This document shows positions 1 through 5,811 of a stretch of DNA of 11,320 nt, in pieces (within the stretch, counting starts at the first letter, position 1; each line of letters starts with the position of its first letter). The notes under the pieces are model-generated. The model made no database searches. It saw nothing but the letters and a program-made list of their open reading frames with translations, and had not been told where the DNA came from. The stretch is from Flavobacteriales bacterium UBA5422. Lineage in GTDB: Bacteria > Bacteroidota > Bacteroidia > Flavobacteriales_D > Crocinitomicaceae. The position numbers were made by a program, and so were the translations under genes. The DNA lies in NCBI GenBank assembly GCA_002409405.1, contig DHNG01000028.1, forward strand, positions 96,012 through 107,331. The letters run 5' to 3'.

Positions 1-117
1 AAGATTGAACGAAAAATCAAAGCAACAAAAGACGGATTTGTTCTATGCGTGAACGAAGCACCTACGGTTTACAAAGGTGATGCGATTTTCCACATCGGAA
101 AAGAAATCGTGATGTAG
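1..117 (+). CDS. 3' end of a probable succinylglutamate desuccinylase/aspartoacylase family protein (partial)
   Basis: Frame 1 is open from the left edge to a TAG at 115-117 and gives 38 C-terminal residues. The segment KATKDGFVLCVNEAPTVYKG followed by DAIFHIGKEIV resembles the C-terminal beta domain of zinc-dependent deacylases of the AstE/AspA family, which often end with a 'DG-hydrophobic ... N-x-P-x-V-x-x-GD-hydrophobic' pattern. The zinc ligands and catalytic residues lie upstream, outside the window, so the enzyme activity cannot be judged. The gene runs toward ribE, and the two stop codons are separated by only 32 nt with no clear terminator hairpin between them. The family call rests on a short tail and is tentative; that the frame is coding is more secure, because it ends naturally just before the convergent gene. 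Confidence 0.45.
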   Translation, partial: KIERKIKATKDGFVLCVNEAPTVYKGDAIFHIGKEIVM

Positions 118-149
118 TGCTAAATGCTTTTGTGAAACGTTCTACTCAA

Positions 150-731
150 CTACTTTCTTCCAATTAACTTTGCTACATATTTCCCGATGATATCGAATTC
201 CAGGTTGACACTGTCTCCGACGTTCAATTCATGAAAATTGGTAAATTCATAGGTATAAGGAATAATGCAAACAGAGAACGATTGATCGTTTGAATCCACG
301 ACTGTTAAGCTCGTCCCGTTGACGGTAATCGATCCTTTTTCTACTGTTACATCAGAAGAAGTATAAGCAAACGTATATTTCCAACTCCCGTTTTGAGCTT
401 CTACTGCTGTACATTTGGCTGTTGTATCCACATGTCCCTGAACAATGTGTCCGTCCAGACGACCATTCATGACCATGCAACGCTCCAGGTTTACTTTTGT
501 CCCAATATCCCAGCTTCCGAGGTTTGTTTTGTCCAGCGTTTCCCGGATTGCCGTAACCGTATAGCTGTTTTCTGTCAATGCGACAACTGTCAGGCAGCAG
601 CCATTGTGCGCAACACTCTGATCAATCTTTAATTCATTGACAAAATCTGCAGTTACCTCAAAATGAATGTTGTCATTTTCTTTTGTAATGGCTTTAATAA
701 CTCCTGTTTGCTCAACGATTCCTGTAAACAT
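150..731 (-). CDS. ribE: Riboflavin synthase, alpha chain
   Basis: This cytosolic enzyme converts two molecules of 6,7-dimethyl-8-ribityllumazine into riboflavin and a pyrimidinedione, the last step of riboflavin synthesis. The 193-residue protein begins with the family hallmark MFTGIVEQTG and contains two lumazine-binding beta-barrel repeats, about residues 1-90 and 91-187. The matching ligand-site motifs are SVAHNGCCLTVV (39-50) in the first repeat and SITVNGTSLTVV (134-145) in the second. The segment GHIVQGHVD (94-102) opens the second barrel, and the end NLEFDIIGKYVAKLI is typical. The length is at the short end of the family's roughly 190-215 residues. The ATG at 729-731 gives the conserved N-terminus. 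The gene lies 72 nt after murQ and may have its own promoter (see 751-758), so it could be read both alone and through murQ. No FMN riboswitch is seen, and no other rib gene is in the window. Confidence 0.96.
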   Translation of the reverse strand: MFTGIVEQTGVIKAITKENDNIHFEVTADFVNELKIDQSVAHNGCCLTVVALTENSYTVTAIRETLDKTNLGSWDIGTKVNLERCMVMNGRLDGHIVQGHVDTTAKCTAVEAQNGSWKYTFAYTSSDVTVEKGSITVNGTSLTVVDSNDQSFSVCIIPYTYEFTNFHELNVGDSVNLEFDIIGKYVAKLIGRK

Positions 732-750
732 AGCTCGAAAATTTGGAGTA

Positions 751-758
751 CAAAGATA
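751..758 (-). promoter_or_regulatory. Candidate -7 box for ribE
   Basis: On the minus strand the sequence reads TATCTTTG, an exact match to the Bacteroidota sigma-70 -7 consensus TAnnTTTG. It ends 19 nt before the ribE ATG, so transcription would start about 12-15 nt upstream of the gene. A clear TTG at the -33 position (19-21 nt further upstream) is missing. The same octamer, followed by the same T, sits at the identical distance from the phosphoribosyltransferase start. The consensus match and position are seen; the activity is inferred. Confidence 0.45.
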
Positions 759-803
759 CGGAAAAATCAGCTTCGGAGAGTAGATTGAGATGAAGGAGCA
801 AGT

Positions 804-1613
804 CTATCGATTTTCGATGAATTCCACTACCTTTCTCACTGATCCGTGAACTTTCAGTAATTGTTCTGCTTCTTCGTAAGTAATTCCGGTTTGCCTGATG
901 ATCATCATGACACCTCTGTCTACGAGTTTGTTATTGCTGAGTTGCATGTCTACCATTTTATTTCCCTTCACATGCCCCAATTTAATCATCAGTGAAGTAG
1001 AAATCATATTGAGTACCAATTTTTGTGCAGTTCCTGATTTCATGCGTGTACTTCCGGTCACAAATTCCGGTCCTACCTCCGGTGTGATGGCATGTTGAGC
1101 CAGTTGAGAAAGCGGATTTCCAGGATTGCAGGAAATGGATGCTGTCAATAGTCCTTCTTCGTTGGCTTTTTTAATCGCTCCGATCACATATGGCGTTGTT
1201 CCGGAGGCAGCGATGCCAACCAATGTGTCAGTTGAGTTGATTGCATGTTCCTGTAAATCTATCCAACCTTGTTCTGTATCATCTTCTGCAAACTCTACCG
1301 CTTTTCGGATTGCGGTATCTCCTCCGGCTATGATTCCTACGACTTTTCCATGCGGAACACCAAAAGTAGGCGGACATTCACTTGCGTCGACAATCCCCAG
1401 GCGACCGCTGGTTCCTGCGCCGATATAAAACAACCGCCCTCCGTTTTTCATCCGTTCGTAACATGCGTTCACAAAGGATTCAATGTTGGGGATCTCCAGT
1501 TCAACTGCTTCTGCTACTTTTTTGTCTTCCCGGTTGATGTTGGTCAACAGTTCCAGGGTAGAAAGATTCTCTAACCCGTCGTATAATGAGTCTGCTTCAG
1601 TTGTTTTTTTCAT
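804..1613 (-). CDS. murQ: N-acetylmuramic acid 6-phosphate etherase
   Basis: MurQ cleaves the D-lactyl ether of MurNAc-6-phosphate, giving GlcNAc-6-phosphate and D-lactate. It feeds recycled cell-wall amino sugar back into metabolism and acts in the cytosol. The 269-residue protein is one SIS (sugar isomerase) domain with a C-terminal helical part. The segment GRLFYIGAGTSGRLGIVDAS (59-78), continued by ECPPTFG, is the family signature. By comparison with the E. coli enzyme, E79 (in SECPP) and E110 (in FAEDD) are the catalytic acids. Further conserved segments are GIAASGTTPYV (133-143) and TGSTRMKSGTAQKLVLNMIS (186-205). The length is normal for Bacteroidota and slightly shorter than E. coli MurQ. 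The start lies 3 nt after the lipoprotein stop, so the two genes are co-transcribed. The usual partners (AnmK, MurNAc kinase, MurP) are not in the window, so the source of its substrate is not shown here. Confidence 0.96.
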   Translation of the reverse strand: MKKTTEADSLYDGLENLSTLELLTNINREDKKVAEAVELEIPNIESFVNACYERMKNGGRLFYIGAGTSGRLGIVDASECPPTFGVPHGKVVGIIAGGDTAIRKAVEFAEDDTEQGWIDLQEHAINSTDTLVGIAASGTTPYVIGAIKKANEEGLLTASISCNPGNPLSQLAQHAITPEVGPEFVTGSTRMKSGTAQKLVLNMISTSLMIKLGHVKGNKMVDMQLSNNKLVDRGVMMIIRQTGITYEEAEQLLKVHGSVRKVVEFIENR

Positions 1614-1616
1614 ACA

Positions 1617-2249
1617 TTAACATGTTTGATGAAAATAGGCATATTCCTTTCCGTTCCAATAAATCAATCCTCCGCCAATTTCAGATGCTTCAATTTCAAT
1701 AGACGGATTGTTTAGTAACAAGATCCCGTCTTTCCCATTTCCTGTATTCTCTTCAACTCCGGGTTCGTTTTCCGTTTTCCGGTTAATTCGCCAGATACTG
1801 ATATAATTCATGTGGTCAGAAAGTCCGTTTTTGATCATTGTGCCTGCTCCTGCGATATGAATATCAAATGAGTTGCCGTGGATAATTGCGAAACCAACCT
1901 TGTTTGATTTCACATGTCTGATATGTAGAGCAATATCCATCACCCCATCTCCATTAAAATCTTCTTCTAAATAAAACGGATTCAGAAGCATGTCCACTTC
2001 ATAGTGTTTGGCGATTTGCTTTTGGGAAAGAATATTTTCTTTAACAAACCATATTGGTAAACGTTCGGACATCAGCCAGGTGGTATCCACTTGTTCATTT
2101 AGTGTTTGTACCGTTGAATCGGAAGAATTAGTTGTTGTCGCAGCACTTCCTGTTTCAGATGTAATAATATGTTTTTCTTCTTTTTGTTGCTTAGAAGAAC
2201 AAGCTGTGGCAATTACGATCAGAATCCAGGTGTATAATCCAAGTTTCAT
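1617..2249 (-). CDS. Unrecognised lipoprotein with a calcium-loop-like motif
   Basis: The 210-residue protein is not one I recognise. It starts with a lipoprotein signal peptide: a hydrophobic stretch YTWILIVIATA, then Cys17, followed by SSKQQKEEK. The lipobox is loose, with Ala rather than Leu at -3, which Bacteroidota tolerate. Residues 20-55 are a Ser/Thr/Glu-rich, probably disordered tether. The rest (about 60-210) looks like a small folded domain containing DFNGDGVMD (97-105). This fits the D-x-N-x-D-G-x-x-D pattern of calcium loops in FG-GAP/EF-hand-like proteins and is followed by a strand IALHIRHV. The end GGLIYWNGKEYAYFHQTC suggests a beta-rich module similar to those that report a 'measured' value in FG-GAP-like orphan lipoproteins. 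The gene is wedged between the phosphoribosyltransferase (5 nt) and murQ (3 nt). It is probably anchored in the inner or outer membrane facing the periplasm; any link to wall recycling is inferred from position only. Confidence 0.85.
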   Translation of the reverse strand: MKLGLYTWILIVIATACSSKQQKEEKHIITSETGSAATTTNSSDSTVQTLNEQVDTTWLMSERLPIWFVKENILSQKQIAKHYEVDMLLNPFYLEEDFNGDGVMDIALHIRHVKSNKVGFAIIHGNSFDIHIAGAGTMIKNGLSDHMNYISIWRINRKTENEPGVEENTGNGKDGILLLNNPSIEIEASEIGGGLIYWNGKEYAYFHQTC

Positions 2250-2254
2250 TGACT

Positions 2255-2752
2255 CTAAAACAATTGTGCCGAATAATTTCCTTCTGCAAGTGAAACTTCT
2301 ACATGGTCCATTAAAATGGTTGTTAAGCGCAATCCGAAGAAGTTCGCTTTGATCGGGTATCTCCGGTGTTTCCTATCAATCAGTACAACCGTATAAATTT
2401 TGTAAACCGGTTGCTCCAATATTTTCATCAGTCCGTATTGCATTGTTTTTCCGGAATTCAATACATCATCCACCAGCACGATTGTTTTTCCATTCAAATC
2501 AGCTGGGTCAATTGTCAATTGAATTGGTTGAGAAAGTGGCTGCTCTTTATCCAGAATGACTTCAAAAAGCACAATTTTCTGATCCGAATTGTGTTCAATG
2601 ATGTTCTTTAGCTTTTCTGCAAGTACAATTCCGTTTCCTGTTATTCCTCCGATGTAGATGGTGTCCAGTTCAAACGTATTTTCAATCAATTGAAAAGCTA
2701 GTCGGTTTATTTTCTGTTCAATTTGTGTGTGTGTAAGAATGATCTGCTTCAT
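2255..2752 (-). CDS. PyrR-like phosphoribosyltransferase family protein
   Basis: This type I phosphoribosyltransferase has 165 residues. The PRPP-binding loop is IVLVDDVLNSGKTMQYGL (91-108), with the paired acidic residues D95 and D96 and the S100-G-K-T phosphate contact. The region VVLIDRKHRRYPIKANFFG (122-140) matches the PyrR pattern of Asp-Arg-x-His-Arg followed by Pro-Ile-x-Ala-hydrophobic-x-Gly, so it is closer to PyrR than to hypoxanthine or adenine phosphoribosyltransferases. PyrR proteins act as uracil phosphoribosyltransferases and, in some Gram-positives, as RNA-binding attenuators of pyr genes. Neither role can be assigned here: no pyr gene or PyrR-binding leader is in the window. 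The ATG at 2750-2752 gives a normal N-terminus. The gene is the first of a tight group with the lipoprotein and murQ, and it has a candidate -7 box upstream. Family: secure; substrate: unknown. Confidence 0.88.
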   Translation of the reverse strand: MKQIILTHTQIEQKINRLAFQLIENTFELDTIYIGGITGNGIVLAEKLKNIIEHNSDQKIVLFEVILDKEQPLSQPIQLTIDPADLNGKTIVLVDDVLNSGKTMQYGLMKILEQPVYKIYTVVLIDRKHRRYPIKANFFGLRLTTILMDHVEVSLAEGNYSAQLF

Positions 2753-2771
2753 CGGGTAAACTGATTTTTGA

Positions 2772-2779
2772 CAAAGATA
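2772..2779 (-). promoter_or_regulatory. Candidate -7 box for the phosphoribosyltransferase-lipoprotein-murQ group
   Basis: The minus strand reads TATCTTTG, matching TAnnTTTG, and the box ends 19 nt before the start codon of the phosphoribosyltransferase. No convincing TTG is found at the -33 distance. If active, it would drive the three tightly packed genes to the left, separately from the glycosyltransferase gene. Confidence 0.4.
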
Positions 2780-2823
2780 ATGAAAACCTGTTTGGAGATT
2801 CGTGAAGTAAATTAAAAATTGGC

Positions 2824-2855
2824 ATATCGCAATATGCCGATATTGCGATATCGCT
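2824..2855. repeat. Four 8-bp ATATNNNN units forming a perfect 12-bp inverted repeat
   Basis: Four consecutive 8-bp units each begin with ATAT; the variable halves are CGCA, GCCG, TGCG and CGCT. The first and third-fourth units make a perfect inverted repeat: ATATCGCAATAT (2824-2835), loop GCCG, ATATTGCGATAT (2840-2851). The array lies in the 136-bp gap between two leftward genes, 34 nt past the glycosyltransferase stop in map terms but upstream of the phosphoribosyltransferase promoter region. It shares the 13-nt core ATATTGCGATATC with the array at 8699-8711. It has no T-run on either strand, so it is a poor intrinsic terminator. Confidence 0.7.
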
Positions 2856-2888
2856 ATTATGGGTTATTCAACTATAAAAGAAACAGAC

Positions 2889-3887
2889 TTAAGCATTCAT
2901 GCGCTCCGTCAAATCAAGAATAATTGCATCTGTGTTTTGCAGTGTCATGCAATTGAAATGTTTCTTCGGACAGCTTTTATACCCGATCTTTGAACAGGGG
3001 CGGCAACTGAGATTCTTTACTTCGTGAATACTGTACAATTCCTTGTTATTTGGATAATAGGGATACATGCCCAGTTCGGGAACGGTATTTCCCCAGACAC
3101 TCACAATAGGGACTCCGAAGGCCGTTGCAATGTGCATTAATCCTGTATCATGCGTGAGAATTGTTTTTGCCTGTGCGACAATCGAAGCGGATTGTAATAA
3201 GGAAAATGCAGCAATTGCATTGACAACCGGATACGCGTGATGTTTTAATGTCTGTTCCAATGCTTTTCCTCGCTCAACATCTGTCGGACCTCCAAGAAGA
3301 ACAATCGGGTGATTAATACTGGAGAGGATGGAAGCCAGTACTTCTTCCGGCATTGTTTTCGTTGCAAATTGTGCACCTACAGCAACTGCCAGATAGCTTT
3401 TCGGATCAAAATCAAAGGCTTCTTTTGTGTTGACGACATGAGATGAGTTGAAAGTGAGTTCGCACTGTTTGTGGTCATTCTTCACTCCAATTGCTTTCAC
3501 TGCGCCAAAATACCGGTCTACAATGTGAATTTCCGGAAGTTTATTCAGTTTGAAATTAACAAGCAACCACTTTTGAAAATTCAGTTTATCAAACGCGTAA
3601 CTTTTCGCACCTAAACTTTGTTTTAACCGCAAGGTTCGGATATTCTTGTGCAGGTCAATAACGCAGTCGTATTTTTCCGCTTTCAGCTGATCAATGATTT
3701 CTGAAACAGACTTTTCGATGGTGTATAATTTCGAAATATGTGGATTTTCTGCCAGCAGGGATGCAAATGACTTTTTAGTGATGTAATGAATCTCAACAGC
3801 AGGTAATTGTTCGTGTATAGCACGAACGACAGGTGTTGTTAGTACAATGTCACCAATAGAGCTGAATCGGACAATCAAAATCTTCAC
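2889..3887 (-). CDS. Glycosyltransferase family 9 protein (ADP-heptose:LPS heptosyltransferase-like)
   Basis: The 332-residue cytosolic or peripheral membrane enzyme probably transfers a heptose-like sugar to a lipopolysaccharide or related surface glycan core. The N-terminal Rossmann-like domain begins MKILIVRFSSIGDIVLTTPV, with D13 in the place of the catalytic Asp of WaaC/WaaF. The C-terminal donor domain carries the family 9 signature HDTGLMHIATAFGVPIVSVW (246-265), continued by GNT. Also seen is LLGGPTDVERG (197-207), a typical turn before the donor site. Near the C-terminus four cysteines (C295, C298, C306, C313), beginning CRPC, form a cluster found in some members of this family; whether it binds metal is not known. 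The start is GTG (3885-3887), chosen because it gives the conserved KILIVRFSSIGD N-terminus. No other LPS gene is adjacent, so the exact acceptor is unknown. It reads leftward, divergently from rimP. Confidence 0.9.
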   Translation of the reverse strand: MKILIVRFSSIGDIVLTTPVVRAIHEQLPAVEIHYITKKSFASLLAENPHISKLYTIEKSVSEIIDQLKAEKYDCVIDLHKNIRTLRLKQSLGAKSYAFDKLNFQKWLLVNFKLNKLPEIHIVDRYFGAVKAIGVKNDHKQCELTFNSSHVVNTKEAFDFDPKSYLAVAVGAQFATKTMPEEVLASILSSINHPIVLLGGPTDVERGKALEQTLKHHAYPVVNAIAAFSLLQSASIVAQAKTILTHDTGLMHIATAFGVPIVSVWGNTVPELGMYPYYPNNKELYSIHEVKNLSCRPCSKIGYKSCPKKHFNCMTLQNTDAIILDLTERMNA

Positions 3888-3891
3888 GGTT

Positions 3892-3920
3892 CAAATTTAA
3901 TGAAAAACTATTCATGGCAA
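3892..3920 (-). promoter_or_regulatory. Weak candidate promoter for the glycosyltransferase gene
   Basis: The minus strand has TTG (3918-3920), an 18-nt spacer and TAAATTTG (3892-3899), close to the Bacteroidota promoter pattern. The -7 box ends only 4 nt before the GTG start codon, so transcription from it would begin at or just inside the coding sequence. In such AT-rich DNA, TAnnTTTG is common by chance, so this could be fortuitous, with the real promoter further right. Confidence 0.2.
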
Positions 3921-3935
3921 TTTTTCAACAAAATA

Positions 3936-3965
3936 TTGTAGTTTTCAAAAAAATACGTATATTTG
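3936..3965 (+). promoter_or_regulatory. Promoter of the rimP-nusA-infB operon
   Basis: TTG (3936-3938), a 19-nt spacer and TATATTTG (3958-3965) form a full match to the Bacteroidota sigma-70 promoter (TTG, N19-21, TAnnTTTG). Transcription is expected to start near 3970-3972, giving a leader of about 60 nt before the rimP ATG. It is the best promoter-like match in the window and faces the only rightward operon. Confidence 0.7.
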
Positions 3966-3994
3966 CACTGTTATTTAAGAAAAATAGTGTGAAT

Positions 3995-4020
3995 GAGGGG
4001 ACGAAAGTCCCCTCTTTTTA
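3995..4020 (+). terminator. Terminator-like leader hairpin upstream of rimP (possible attenuator)
   Basis: GAGGGGAC (3995-4002), a GAAA tetraloop (4003-4006) and GTCCCCTC (4007-4014) form a perfect 8-bp stem with six G-C pairs. TTTTT (4015-4019) follows directly. On the minus strand no T-run follows the stem, so the signal is oriented rightward. No rightward gene ends upstream of it: it lies about 25 nt after the predicted transcription start of rimP-nusA-infB and 10 nt before the rimP ATG. It therefore looks like a conditional terminator in the leader, possibly sensing NusA, or a structure that sets translation of rimP. The structure is seen; the role is inferred. Confidence 0.7.
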
Positions 4021-4029
4021 TACCAAAAG

Positions 4030-4506
4030 ATGATAAGCAAAGCAAAAGTAGAAGAATTAATAAATGAACGCATTGCCGAACTGAACAATGGTTTATTTGT
4101 AGTAGAGCTTTCCATTTCTTCATCTAATGTGATCAACGTGGAGCTGGACAAGCATGAAGGAGGAGTTTCTGTTGAAGATTGCATGTCAGTATCCCGGAAT
4201 ATCGAACACAATCTGGATCGTGAACAGCAAGATTTTGAACTCAATGTGTCTTCTGCAGGATTAGACCGTCCGTTGAGAGTGTTGCCACAGTACAGAAAAA
4301 ATATCGGACGTACGGTGAAAGTTGTGAAGTTGGATGGTGTAAAGCTGGAAGGGACGTTGGTTGATGTGAATGAAGACCGGATCGTTTTGGAAAAATCCCG
4401 CAAAGAAGCACCGGAAGGAAAAAAGAAAAAAGAAGTTATTGTCGAGCAGCATGAGTTGCCATTCAGTAATATAAAGGAAACTAAAATTGTTATTTCATTT
4501 AAATAG
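4030..4506 (+). CDS. rimP: Ribosome maturation factor RimP
   Basis: RimP binds the 30S subunit and assists its late assembly. The 158-residue protein has the usual two domains: an N-terminal alpha/beta domain (about 1-82), with the signature FELNVSSAGLDRPL (69-82), and a C-terminal SH3-like barrel (about 85-158) containing GRTVKVVKLDGVKLEGTLVD (93-112). A Lys-rich insert, EGKKKKE (129-135), lies in the barrel and may contact rRNA. The length is close to the family norm of about 150-160. The ATG gives a full N-terminal helix; no Shine-Dalgarno sequence is present. It is the first gene of the rimP-nusA-infB operon, with nusA starting after 6 nt, the same gene order as in many bacteria. Its translation start lies just 3' of the leader hairpin, so the hairpin could affect both its transcription and its translation. 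Confidence 0.93.
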   Translation: MISKAKVEELINERIAELNNGLFVVELSISSSNVINVELDKHEGGVSVEDCMSVSRNIEHNLDREQQDFELNVSSAGLDRPLRVLPQYRKNIGRTVKVVKLDGVKLEGTLVDVNEDRIVLEKSRKEAPEGKKKKEVIVEQHELPFSNIKETKIVISFK

Positions 4507-4512
4507 GTAAAT

Positions 4513-5748
4513 ATGAATAGCCTTGAATTAGTAGAGTCGTTTTCGGAGTTTAAAGAGTTGAAAAGCATCGATAAACAGACAATGCAACATGTACTGGAGG
4601 ACGTATTCCGAGCAATGTTGAAGAAAAAATTCAACACAGATGAACACATCGATATCGTTGTGAACATCGACAAAGGAGACGTTCAGATTTTCTTGAATAA
4701 AGAAATCGTTGACGATGGAGAAGTAGAAGACCCAAATACAGAGATCGCTTATTCTGACGCAATTAAAATCGAACCTGACTTTGAGATCGGGGAAGAGGTA
4801 ACGGAAGAATTTAAGTTTGCAGATTTCGGACGTAGAAATATTTTATCACTTCGCCAGAACCTGATCTCAAGAATCATGGAGTTGGAGAAAGACAACCTGT
4901 ACAAAGTATACAAAGAGCGCATTGGTGAAATCATCACCGGTGAAGTGTACCAGGTGTGGAAAAAGGAAATTCTGGTATTGGATGATGAAGGGAATGAGTT
5001 GATCCTGCCTAAATCCGAACAGATTCCTTCTGATTATTTCAAGAAAGGTGAAGCGATTCGTGCAGTAGTATCTAAAGTGGATATGAGAAACTCACAGCCG
5101 ACAATTATTCTTTCCAGAACGGCTCCTGAGTTCTTGGAGCGCTTGTTCGAGTTAGAAGTGCCGGAAGTATTTGACGGTTTAATTACCATCAAACGCATTG
5201 TTCGTGAACCAGGAGAAAGAGCAAAAGTTGCAGTTGAGTCATACGATGACCGTATTGACCCGGTTGGAGCATGTGTGGGAATGAAAGGATCACGAATTCA
5301 CGGAATTGTTCGTGAGTTGAGAAATGAAAACATTGATGTCATCAATTTTACAACCAATTCTCAATTGTTCATTCAACGAGCATTGTCACCTGCTAAGATT
5401 TCATCTATTGAAATTGAAGAGGAACAAAAAAGAGCACGCGTTTATCTTCGCCCTGATCAGGTATCACTTGCCATTGGTAAAGGAGGACACAACATCAAAC
5501 TGGCAGGTCGTCTGACAGGTTATGAATTGGATGTATACCGTGAAGGAGAAGTCGATGTAGATGATGTTGACTTGGATGAATTCGCAGATGAAATCGATGG
5601 ATGGATCATCGATGAATTAAAAGCAATTGGCTGTGATTCAGCGAAGTCTGTATTGGAGATTGGGGTCCATGACCTGGTTCAACGTACGGATTTGGAAGAA
5701 GAGACAATTGAAGAAGTGTTTAAAATACTACGGGCTGAGTTCGAATAA
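4513..5748 (+). CDS. nusA: Transcription termination/antitermination factor NusA
   Basis: NusA binds RNA polymerase and the emerging transcript, and promotes pausing, hairpin folding and intrinsic termination; it also serves in rRNA antitermination. The 411 residues are arranged as: an N-terminal polymerase-binding domain (about 1-130); an S1 domain (about 137-201, starting GEIITGEVYQVWKKEILVL); KH1, with loop GMKGSRIHGIV (256-266); KH2, with AIGKGGHNIKLAGRLTGYEL (320-339); and an acidic tail rich in Asp (347-362), followed by a helical segment (about 363-411). The tail resembles a single helix-hairpin-helix-like repeat. E. coli NusA (495 residues) has two acidic repeats here, so this protein is short in the way usual for Bacteroidota. 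Both KH loops keep their glycines. It lies between rimP (6 nt) and infB (63 nt). Because NusA itself works on hairpins, the leader hairpin of its own operon is a natural target. Confidence 0.97.
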   Translation: MNSLELVESFSEFKELKSIDKQTMQHVLEDVFRAMLKKKFNTDEHIDIVVNIDKGDVQIFLNKEIVDDGEVEDPNTEIAYSDAIKIEPDFEIGEEVTEEFKFADFGRRNILSLRQNLISRIMELEKDNLYKVYKERIGEIITGEVYQVWKKEILVLDDEGNELILPKSEQIPSDYFKKGEAIRAVVSKVDMRNSQPTIILSRTAPEFLERLFELEVPEVFDGLITIKRIVREPGERAKVAVESYDDRIDPVGACVGMKGSRIHGIVRELRNENIDVINFTTNSQLFIQRALSPAKISSIEIEEEQKRARVYLRPDQVSLAIGKGGHNIKLAGRLTGYELDVYREGEVDVDDVDLDEFADEIDGWIIDELKAIGCDSAKSVLEIGVHDLVQRTDLEEETIEEVFKILRAEFE

Positions 5749-5811
5749 TTAAAATCAAACCGTATATTTAAACAGAATTTTAGAAACAGTTAAAAAAGGA
5801 CGCACAATTTT

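Noticed and set aside
150..803. FMN riboswitch upstream of ribE
   Set aside because: The upstream gap is only 72 nt, with a -7 box 20 nt from the start; there is no room for, and no sign of, the conserved FMN aptamer.
3975..4673. Long leftward open frame (232 codons) opposite rimP and nusA
   Set aside because: It lies antisense to two well-identified genes, has a low-complexity Ser/Thr/Phe-rich product with no domain, and is explained by codon bias of the genes on the other strand.
5763..5770. TATATTTA before infB as an internal promoter
   Set aside because: Final base differs from the TAnnTTTG consensus and no TTG lies at the right distance; read-through from the rimP promoter suffices.
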